Source of the DNA: Nitrospirota bacterium
GTDB lineage: Bacteria; Nitrospirota; Leptospirillia; Leptospirillales; Leptospirillaceae
Assembly (NCBI GenBank): GCA_021801345.1
Contig: JAJYYA010000032.1
Span: 1 to 33,080, forward strand
Direction of reading: 5' to 3'
DNA: 33,080 nucleotides
The translations under genes and the position numbers were made by a program. Shown here piece after piece: positions 17,522-25,300 of the stretch; the first letter of the stretch is position 1; the number at the start of each line of letters is the position of its first letter. The notes below the pieces were generated by a model, which did not search any database, was not told where the DNA came from, and was given only the letters and a program-made list of their open reading frames with translations.

Positions 17522-19086
17522 CAGGAGCCGAACTAGGACGTTCTCCGATACGACCGGACGCTCCGGCCGGAGACGACATACGCGACCAGGACATCTTCCT
17601 GGATCTCCAGGCGGAGATGAACCGCTCTCAGTCCATTTCCTCGGGAGCCTCGGGGGTGACCGACTGGGCCAATGTCCAAAAGATGGCCACCTCGATTCTC
17701 GAAGGAAAGAGCAAGGATCTGCTTGTGGCGGCCTATCTCTCTGTGGCGATGGCCCGAAAAAACGGACCGCCGGGGGTCATGGAGGGGATTTCCCTTCTAG
17801 GTGCGATGGTGGCCGAGCATTGGGACGGGCTTTTCCCCCCCCTCGGCCGCATTCGTGCCCGGAGAAACGCCTTTACCTGGTGGATGACCCAGATGCAGGA
17901 GATCCTGCCCTCGCTCTCCTCTCCCGAACTTTCGCCTGAGGCGATGGAGGCGGGAGTGAAGGCGATCCGCGAGCTCAACTCGACACTGGGAGACAAGGAT
18001 CCGGAAGGTCCTTCGCTGTCGACCCTGTATCCCCTTATTCAGGGGCTTCCGGTCGCTCTTCCTTCCGCCCCGGCCAAGCCCGCCTCCCCCGATTCTTCCT
18101 CTACCGCTTCCCCGTCCCCGGCATCTTCGGTTTCGTCGGGCACCACAACGGAATCCTCTTCCGGCAACAGCTTTTCCATTTCCGAAGAGGGAGATCCGGT
18201 CCTTGCCCTGGAGCAGATTTCTCCGGCCCTTTTGTCTCTCGCCGAGCGCCTCCAGGACGCGGACCCGGAAGATGGCCGCGCCCTTTCCCTTTCCCGGATG
18301 ATTCTCTGGGAAGGAATCCGGGAAATGCCCTATAGCGAGGGCGGGACGACCCGAATTCCGGCGCCTCCTCCCCATATTCTTTCTGCCCTGGAAGCCCAGA
18401 GCAACTCCGGCTCCGAGGAGGATTTTCTCCGTTTTCTCCTTGCCCGTCAGGCGGACTCGCCCTTCTGGTTCGATCTCTCTTTTCAGGCCGGTCGCATTCT
18501 CGAAGGCCGGGGCCCCAATGGGGCCGGCGGGGCGCAGGCCCTTCGTGGCGCTCTTCGGGCCCTCATCGCACGCCTTCCCGGAATCGAAAGCCTCTCCTTT
18601 TCTGGGGGGGAAGTGCCCTTCCTCTCCGAAGAGGGCCGTGCCTGGGTCGCTCAGGGGGGGGGCTCTCAGGAGGCCGAAGGGGAGGACGGAGGAGCGAAGA
18701 AGTCGACCGGAGCCCTGTCGAAGGTGCGCGCCGCCCTGTCGGACGGAAGGCTCTTCGAGGCCTGCGACCTCTTCGAGGAAATCCGAAGAAAGGAGCCGTC
18801 TCCCCGGGGCCGCTTTCTCCTGAACCTCGAGCTTCTCTCGGCGGTCGAACAGATGGGACGGGAGTTTCCGGTCCTTTCCCTGGCGAACGTCATTTTGGAG
18901 GAGATCGACCGGTTCCGCCTCGATCTCTGGGAGCCGGCTCTGGCCGCCAAGGCTCTTCCGGTGCTGTGCGGGATATTCCAGTCGATCGGGGACGAGACGC
19001 TTCGACGCCGGGCCGAGGAGCTTTCCGTTCGCCTGGCCTCCCTCGACATGACTGGGGCCGTTCGGGCGTTCCAGAACGCCCGGTGA
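17518..19086 (+). CDS. tssA: T6SS TssA protein, VasJ/ImpA type
   Basis: This 522-residue protein is a TssA, which primes and caps tube-sheath assembly in the cytoplasm. ATG 17518 overlaps the tssM stop (ATGA). The N-terminal ImpA_N domain (about 10-165) is clear: an acidic PAGDDIRDQDIFLDLQAEM, then WANVQKMATSILEGKSKDL and AEHWDGLFPPLGRIRARRNA, matching the conserved WD..FP....R...R segment. A Ser/Pro/Thr-rich linker follows (about 185-225). The C-terminal half is helical, with LARQADSPFWFDLSFQAGRI and a closing LWEPALAAKALPVLCGIF, typical of the VasJ-like branch. The FQ-rich C-terminal hub seen in other TssA classes is not evident. Confidence 0.9.
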   Translation: MTGAELGRSPIRPDAPAGDDIRDQDIFLDLQAEMNRSQSISSGASGVTDWANVQKMATSILEGKSKDLLVAAYLSVAMARKNGPPGVMEGISLLGAMVAEHWDGLFPPLGRIRARRNAFTWWMTQMQEILPSLSSPELSPEAMEAGVKAIRELNSTLGDKDPEGPSLSTLYPLIQGLPVALPSAPAKPASPDSSSTASPSPASSVSSGTTTESSSGNSFSISEEGDPVLALEQISPALLSLAERLQDADPEDGRALSLSRMILWEGIREMPYSEGGTTRIPAPPPHILSALEAQSNSGSEEDFLRFLLARQADSPFWFDLSFQAGRILEGRGPNGAGGAQALRGALRALIARLPGIESLSFSGGEVPFLSEEGRAWVAQGGGSQEAEGEDGGAKKSTGALSKVRAALSDGRLFEACDLFEEIRRKEPSPRGRFLLNLELLSAVEQMGREFPVLSLANVILEEIDRFRLDLWEPALAAKALPVLCGIFQSIGDETLRRRAEELSVRLASLDMTGAVRAFQNAR

Positions 19087-19100
19087 CAAAGGGTCCGTCC

Positions 19101-19181
19101 ATGATCTTTGAGGAGGACGCCTTGTACGCGTCTTCCATCGGGAACACTGCCTGGCGGGCAAGAGGAGCCTCCCGATGGTAA
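19101..19181 (+). CDS. Possible 26-residue leader-like small ORF
   Basis: A short frame starts at ATG 19101, 14 bases after the tssA stop, and ends with TAA at 19179-19181, overlapping ATG 19175 of the next gene. The peptide begins MIFEEDALYASSIG and has no recognisable domain. No good Shine-Dalgarno sequence precedes it (only GGGTCCGTCC). The overlap would suit translational coupling to the downstream gene, but an 81-base frame can occur by chance, so the call is weak. Confidence 0.2.
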   Translation: MIFEEDALYASSIGNTAWRARGASRW

Positions 19182-19531
19182 CCAAACCCCCTCTTGTGCG
19201 AGAGAGCGATCAGTCGAAGGAGGGCGACGCGGCCGCCCGCGAACTCTTTCTCGCTCTCCGGAGATCCTTCTACCAGGAGCTGGCCAGGCTTCTCCGGATG
19301 CGGACCGACATGAGTCTCAGCGACCTCATCGCCGTGCTGGAGAACACCGGGAAGTACCCGCGATCCATCCTCCAGGAGATCGCCAAGAAACTTCGGGAAG
19401 GAGAGGCCTCCTTTTCCGTGGCGATTCGGGAGTATGCGCCGCTTCGGGACTTCGTCATTCTCAATCTGTCGGACAAGCGTGCCTGTCCATTAGAGGACAC
19501 GCTCGCATTTCTCGTGGACTTCCCCGAATGA
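19175..19531 (+). CDS. Small protein with GspF/PilC-like helical domain
   Basis: This 118-residue protein follows tssA and appears to end the T6SS operon. It has no signal peptide or membrane helix and looks wholly helical. From residue about 27 on (LRRSFYQELARLLRMRTDMS, then LSDLIAVLENTG, ILQEIAKKLREGEASFSVAI, and LEDTLAFLVDFPE) its pattern resembles one cytoplasmic domain of GspF/PilC, where rQLa.ll.aG, l..i...l.eG.sls.Al and leeaL..la.f.e recur at similar spacing. The residue 'GE' commonly seen before the last helix is replaced by DKRACP. I infer a lone, soluble T2SSF-like domain; it could also be an unrelated helical T6SS accessory. It has an AGAGGAG site before ATG 19175. Confidence 0.5.
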   Translation: MVTKPPLVRESDQSKEGDAAARELFLALRRSFYQELARLLRMRTDMSLSDLIAVLENTGKYPRSILQEIAKKLREGEASFSVAIREYAPLRDFVILNLSDKRACPLEDTLAFLVDFPE

Positions 19532-19822
19532 ATGCCCCCTCGTAAACAGGGAAGGGGAGGGAGGATCGATCTCTGACCTTGGGTCGCAAGGTGCGGCAAG
19601 TGTCATGGGGGCCGATTCGCGGTTTTTCATTGCACACAGACCCTGACGCATGCGGGAAGATTCGCCGAAAGGCCTGTCTGTCTCGTTCGAATACACTTAT
19701 TGTCCTGGGTTCTGGGGCCATTCCTGGCCGCGATCTCCGGGAAAGAGAGACACGCTGTTGATTTTCGCATCAATTTTATCGGGTCTATTGGGCATCCTCC
19801 CTCCGTGCGCGGAGGAAAAACC
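19532..19822 (+). other. Intergenic region between T6SS operon and TPS genes
   Basis: This 291-base stretch separates the last T6SS-operon gene from tpsB. I see no convincing coding sequence; the open frame running through its second half joins tpsB but lacks a start that is better than ATG 19823. No clear rho-independent terminator is visible. A short inverted repeat, TTGAT at 19758-19762 and ATCAA at 19769-19773, lies about 50 bases before tpsB and could be an operator half-pair, but it is too short to be sure. A tpsB promoter may be here, but no good -35/-10 pair stands out. Confidence 0.5.
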
Positions 19823-21958
19823 ATGAAGACGCGATTTCTACTGACGACAGGTTTTTCTCTGACACTCCTGGTTCTGTGCCTGTCCGCTCCGACGGCTGTC
19901 CGGGCGGGGGGATGCGTCTCGACGGGCTCGCTGGGGGATGTTCTGATGAACTGCCCGCCTCCTGCCGTCAAAGCCCCGAAGCCCGCTGCGAAAAAGGCGC
20001 CCTCCGACCATTTCAGAAAAAACTGGATTCTCCATATCCGCGTTCCGCAGGGAGACTGGCATTCCGCCGTCCGTTCGGGCGTGGCCGGCTGGGTGGCTCA
20101 AAGGCTCTTTCCTCATCCGACGGCGGAGGAGCAGGCGCTCCTGAACAGGGAGATCCAGAATCTGACCCGGATGGGATTTCCTGTCGAGGCGAAAAAACAG
20201 TCGGATCTGATCGCCAGGGTCAAGGTGACCGCCGAAACATTGAACCGCATTGCCGCCCGTCTTAAAAAGGCCGTTGAGGCAAAACATCTCGCCTACCATG
20301 TCTCCCGGGTGATGGTCACGGGGGGAACGGGAAAGGAAAATCGGTTTGTCGCTGCTCAAATTCCGGTTCCGAAGTCCGGGATCGTCGCGTCGGACCAGAT
20401 GTCCCAAAAGCTCTACGACATCTCCCAGGTCCCGGGATTCTCCCGGGCGGACGGAATGATGGTCCCGGCGATCGCCACCCGGAACCTGACCTTTTCCCTG
20501 CCGCATATCCTGACCGTCCACAGTGACAAAAAAGATTGGGCGCGGGATATCCGAAGGCAGATGGTCCTTCTCGTCGCCGATCTTCTGATCGACACGAAGA
20601 ACCCGCTGGGGAAAAAGATTGCCGAGACGCTTGCCCGGAGGCTGTCGCGGGTCCCCTGGCCGAATCTTGTGATCCGAAAGGAGAAGAAGGACTCCTACCA
20701 CGTCGAAATCTCGCCGCTCCTGCTGAACACACTCAAGAACGTTCTCCTCCAGGCTGCGGCCTTGGGCAGGGTTCCGGAGACGGTTCCCCTGCTGGATCGC
20801 GCGGGCCAGTTGTCGACCGGTAACCTTTTTGCCCCCCTGCCCGCCGCATCGGAGTACGACGACTTTCTTGTCCGCATCACGCCGGTTCCGACTTTTTCAG
20901 GATCGCAGATCGAGATCGACAATTATGGATACGCCCCGACCGGCGCGCTCGTCTTGAATGCCATCGGAAATGTCAACAATGCCCTGGTCGCGGGGGGGCT
21001 TTTCACAGTCACCGCCTCGACGACCTTCGGAGGCATGAATTCGGGGATGGTGAGCGCCTCCCTTCCGATCGGGCTTTATCTCCGGACCGGGGTGGACTTC
21101 AGCGCGATGACCTACACCCTCGGGATGGGCATTTCTCCTTGGGGCCACGGAACGGATGTCGCCGCTCTCACAGCCTTGGGGGTGAGCGGGAGCAACGACT
21201 CCGGGGACCTGTGGATCGACCAGAACCTTGTCCACACCGAGGACAAAACGCTTGTCCTCAAGGAGACGCTCTTTCTCAAGCAGTTCAAGGACAACTACTC
21301 TCCGACGGTCCAGAACGACCGGAACATCGTGGGGGGGGCCTTGGACCTGTCGGGCTCGCGGTCCATCGGGAGGCTCACCGCCTCGTTCGACCTCTCCGGG
21401 ACCGAATACAGTCTCTCCCAGGGAAGTGCCTCGAGTCCCCTGAATCCCTACTATTCCGATACGCCGGGCCTGCAGAGCTATCTCTCCGGCAACGGACAGA
21501 TCGGCTTTGCCTTCACTCCGAAATATTCCCTGGTTCTGGGGACGATAGACCAGCAATATATCGGGGGAGGGACCCTCGACCCGATGCTTCAGGCCACCCT
21601 TGGAGGGGTCTCGAACGTGATGGCGCTCCCCACCGCCGCCCTCTTCGGAAACAATCTCTACGCCGGGACGCTGACCTTCACCCGTACGGACGACATCGAT
21701 GCCGGGGGCTTCTCCACTTCAGGCTTCTTCGACATAGGCGAGGTCTCGGGGGTTAGCACCAACTATCTCGCCATGGGGCCCGGAGTCGAGGAGGCCTTCA
21801 ACGCCCCCCACTTTTTTGCCAAGATCGACGTGGCGGCTCCGGTGGGGGCCCTTCCGATTGAGGGTTTGGGAAATACGATCACGGCGCTCGCCGGAGGGAA
21901 CATCGCCCAGGGGGGGATCCCGATCCAGCTGTGGCTGTCGGTCGGGGTGAGGGATTAG
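19823..21958 (+). CDS. TpsB-like outer-membrane transporter (ShlB/FhaC type)
   Basis: This 711-residue protein is probably the outer-membrane partner of the TPS pair, exporting the TpsA product of the next gene. ATG 19823 follows GGAGG at 19811-19815 and opens a signal peptide (MKTRFLLTTGFSLTLLVLCL, cleavage after about residue 28). An unusual Lys/Pro-rich and helical region follows (about 35-180). A POTRA_2/ShlB-like part may start near 195 (KLYDISQVPGFSRADGMMVP), similar to the LndlPG...l.PG signature. From about 363 (IEIDNYGYAPTGALVLNAI) the sequence reads as a ShlB-type barrel: alternating strands, Gly/Ser turns, and a C-terminal aromatic-poor last strand. It is much longer than the usual 550-600 residues and divergent, so family membership rests partly on its place beside tpsA. 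Confidence 0.75.
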   Translation: MKTRFLLTTGFSLTLLVLCLSAPTAVRAGGCVSTGSLGDVLMNCPPPAVKAPKPAAKKAPSDHFRKNWILHIRVPQGDWHSAVRSGVAGWVAQRLFPHPTAEEQALLNREIQNLTRMGFPVEAKKQSDLIARVKVTAETLNRIAARLKKAVEAKHLAYHVSRVMVTGGTGKENRFVAAQIPVPKSGIVASDQMSQKLYDISQVPGFSRADGMMVPAIATRNLTFSLPHILTVHSDKKDWARDIRRQMVLLVADLLIDTKNPLGKKIAETLARRLSRVPWPNLVIRKEKKDSYHVEISPLLLNTLKNVLLQAAALGRVPETVPLLDRAGQLSTGNLFAPLPAASEYDDFLVRITPVPTFSGSQIEIDNYGYAPTGALVLNAIGNVNNALVAGGLFTVTASTTFGGMNSGMVSASLPIGLYLRTGVDFSAMTYTLGMGISPWGHGTDVAALTALGVSGSNDSGDLWIDQNLVHTEDKTLVLKETLFLKQFKDNYSPTVQNDRNIVGGALDLSGSRSIGRLTASFDLSGTEYSLSQGSASSPLNPYYSDTPGLQSYLSGNGQIGFAFTPKYSLVLGTIDQQYIGGGTLDPMLQATLGGVSNVMALPTAALFGNNLYAGTLTFTRTDDIDAGGFSTSGFFDIGEVSGVSTNYLAMGPGVEEAFNAPHFFAKIDVAAPVGALPIEGLGNTITALAGGNIAQGGIPIQLWLSVGVRD

Positions 21959-22163
21959 GAAATAAAGGCCATACGCGAAAATAAGGATCCATGAAAGACC
22001 CTCCCGGCCGCAACCCGATAACTTACAGACGACCACCATCCATCGCTTCGTTATTTTTGACCCTGTGTCCGGCGATTGGCCCATGATCCGAGCGGTCATG
22101 GCTGAGCCCGTTCGAGCCCGGAGGTTTCTGAAACATCATTTTAGAGTCGCGATTGTTTCCGTT

Positions 22164-22193
22164 GTGACAATATGATAGATAATTAAATATAAT
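22164..22193 (+). promoter_or_regulatory. Candidate sigma-70-type promoter of tpsA
   Basis: GTGACA at 22164-22169 (five of six matches to the -35 consensus) and TATAAT at 22188-22193 (perfect -10) are separated by 18 bases in an AT-rich block. The predicted start of transcription would be near 22200, giving a leader of about 190 bases. TATGAT at 22171 is a weaker alternative -10. This would let tpsA be transcribed independently of tpsB. Confidence 0.55.
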
Positions 22194-22208
22194 TTAATAA
22201 ATTATATT
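22186..22208. promoter_or_regulatory. Perfect AT palindrome covering the tpsA -10 box, possible operator
   Basis: Arms AATATAATTT (22186-22195) and AAATTATATT (22199-22208) are exact reverse complements around the spacer AAT. The palindrome includes the -10 TATAAT, so a dimeric protein bound here would compete with RNA polymerase. It does not match the Fur consensus well. Since all bases are A or T, chance is less unlikely than for a mixed sequence, but twenty paired positions without a mismatch is notable. Confidence 0.5.
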
Positions 22209-22389
22209 AGCTGGCGTGGCACGGTAAGGAATACGGATCCACTAATGGAGAGTCATTGGTGGAAAGAAACTCTTGACTCCAGTCAATGGAGCTCTCGTCC
22301 GGGACCGGATTCGAACGGAACGCTTTTTCCAATATTCGGGACTCTCCGCAAGGGGATTTCCCCCACAAGTCACCACAGGAGTCTTTCCC

Positions 22390-25300
22390 ATGAAAAGACA
22401 ATCTGCCATTTTCCGCAAGCCCCCCACCCTCATCCGAAAGGTCCTGTCCGGGATTCTTTCGGTGGCGATCGTGGTCGGGCCCTTTCCGATGATGGGGGGA
22501 AAGAGTGCCTCCGCCCTTCCCCGCGGCGGGTCGGTGACCAGGGGCGGCGCGACTCTTTCCTACAGCACCGCCAGGCTCCTGATCAGACAGTCGACCTCCC
22601 GGGCAAGCTTTTCCTGGGGAAGCTACAACGTCAAGAGCGGGCAGAGCGTCGTCTACCGGACGCCGGGTTCGTCGTCGGTCTCCATGAACTTCATCGGCGG
22701 GACTACCCCCGCAATGATCATGGGATCGATCAAGTCCAACGGGATTCTCGAGTTCATGGACTCAAACGGGCTGATCTTCGGACGTGGGAGCGTCGTCTCG
22801 GCGGCCGGCGTCATGGCCTTCGGATCGAAAACTCCTTGGGGGACTCCCACCGGGGCCGTGAATAATGCCGGCACGATCACGGCAAGTTCCGGCCAGACTG
22901 TGGCTCTCGTCGGTACGCAGGTCTCCAATTCCGGGACGATCATCGCTCCCGGAGGGACGGTCGTCCTGGGCGCGGGGGCGACCGTGACTCCGATTACGTC
23001 GACTCGGACCTCCTCCTTTTCGGTCGCGACGACGGGCGGGGGAACGGTCACGAACTCCGGAGTCATCTCGGCGGAGACGGAAGGAGGGCAAACCGGCAAT
23101 ATCGTGCTCAAGAGCGGCATGGAGTCCGGGACGACGACTCTCACCGGGACCTCCGTGCTCGACGCCTCAGCTCCCAATGGCGGAAACGGGGGGGCAATCG
23201 AAACCTCCGGAAGCCGGGTGAACGTGGCGACAGGGGCCCTGGTCACGACCGAGGCTCCTTACGGCACCACCGGCACCTGGCTCATGGATCCCGTCTCCTT
23301 CTATATCGGGATGAACATGACGGGAACGGCCAGCAATACGGCCGGGAACCACTTGACCTATGAAGACATTTCCGGAACGACCCTTGCCTCAGCTCTCGGG
23401 ACAAGCAATGTTGTGATCGACTCGACACAGGGGGTTAATGGCACTCTCGGGAATATCTATGTCAACGACGCGATCATATGGAACAGTGCCAACAAACTGA
23501 CCCTGAATGCCGTCAACAATATTGAGGTCAATAAGGCCATTACAAACTCCGGCACCGGGGGGATCACCCTCTATGCCGACAACATGAGCCTGGTGGGAAC
23601 CACAACGAACACAACGGGGGGGGGTGTCCCGTCCGGGAATGGGGTGGTCGCGGTCAATACGAACGGGTCGCTTTCGACCAAGGGAGCTCTTCACATCTAT
23701 ACCAACCCGACGAACTACTGTACAAGCGGGGCCGAGACCGCCAATCCGGGCACGGCGGGAGGAAGCTACTCTAACCTCGGCACCGGAGGGACACTTCAGG
23801 CCTTCGAACTGGTGTCGACTTCCGGCGACCTCACATGGATTGACGGAAACCAGAACTCGATAACACTTGGGAACAACTACGCCTTAAACGCCAATCTCTC
23901 GCCTACCAGCTGGACCCCCTTGGGAAATTCGACGATCTCTTACAGCGGGATCCTTAACGGAAACGGCCATCTCGTAAGCGGCTATACGATCGGAACCTCT
24001 TCGGTAGCCGATGTCGGCTTCATCGGAGTTCTCAGTTCGAGTGGAATCGTCGAGAACCTGGGTGTTTCGGGGACGATTACTGCGAGTAATGCCTCCTATG
24101 TGGGCGGGATTGTGGGATGTAATGCCGGTCAGGTCGTCTCATCCTACAACAGTGGATCCGTCTCCGGGGGAACCGCACCCTCGGGAACGGCGGGAGCCAA
24201 CGGGACCAGTACATCAACTACCGGGGGGACTGGGGGCGCCGGCGGAAATGGGGGTGATATCGGAGGCGTCGCGGGAGCGAACTCCGGCACAGTCGAATAT
24301 TCCTACAATACGGGTTCCGTGACCGGCGCGTCCGGCGGAGGGGGAGGAGTCGGCGGGACGGGTTATGGATCCGGATCGGGGGGCGCTGGGGGAAGCGGCG
24401 GCGCCGGCGGAAATACCGGGGGCGTCGTGGGAACGAACTCCGGCACAGTCGAATATTCCTACAATACGGGTTCCGTGACCGGCGCGTCCGGTGGGGCAGG
24501 GGGATCCGGCGGTGCCGGCGGTTCGAGCGGATCGGGAGGGGCAGGAGGCTCCGGAGGGGCAGGAGGAAATAGCGGCGGGGTCGCGGGGGCAAACTCCGGC
24601 ACCGTCGCATACTCCTACGGCTATGGGAGCGTTACCGCTGGATCCCCCGGGGCGGGAGGCTCCGGCGGCACCGGATCGTCGACTGGTTCCACCGGAGCAT
24701 CCGGAGGGGCGGGTGGGACCGGTGGGGTCGTGGGGTCGAATACCGCCACGACGGTTACCTCGACCTACTATAATTCCTCGGCATTTACAGGGACTGGATA
24801 TGGAACAAGCACAAAGAACATCACGGTCGGGAGCATTTCGTCAAGCAATTTCGGAAGCCCCAGCTCCTACTCATGGACCTTTAACACCTGGTCTGGTTCG
24901 GGCTTCTCCTCTGCCTCAACCCCTTGGTATCTCGCCTCAACCGGTATGACAATGCCTGTGCTGGTCTCGGATATGTCAACCGACAGCATCGCAGCCAATA
25001 ACGCTTCCGCTGAATACTCGGGCTCGGCCTATTCGGGAACGCCGGGCGTCACCCAGAGCAATGCCCCCACCAGCGGAACGATCGGGTACTCCTATTCCAC
25101 TGCGAACCCTACCAATGCCGGAACCTACACGATAATGCCGACGATCAGCAGTGTTCCCGCCCCTCTCACTCAATCAGGGCTCGGCTCATTTTCTTTCGTC
25201 CTCGGATCTCTCACGATCGACAAGGCGAACCTGACCCTGTCGGGAACAGAGGTGTACAACGGAACGACGACAATGGCGGGGAGTGCGCTGACGGCGACAG

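Larger units (their letters stand above)
21959..22389 (+). other. 431-base intergenic and leader region before tpsA
   Basis: No gene is evident between the tpsB stop and ATG 22390. The first 180 bases are ordinary in composition. A sharply AT-rich block (about 22170-22210) holds a promoter-like pair and a perfect palindrome, annotated separately. The roughly 190-base leader after it has small inverted repeats: TTGACT/AGTCAA at 22273-22286 (2-base spacer) and GGGGA/TCCCC at 22352-22363. These could form hairpins close to the Shine-Dalgarno site AGGAG at 22377-22381, but none is long enough to call a riboswitch or attenuator. Confidence 0.6.

Noticed and set aside
19758-19773. Operator before tpsB from TTGAT/ATCAA
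   Set aside because: Arms are only five bases long and no convincing promoter accompanies them.
22211-22230. Sigma-54 promoter from TGGCAC near 22217
   Set aside because: The -24-like TGGCAC is present but no TTGC-type -12 element occurs at the needed spacing.
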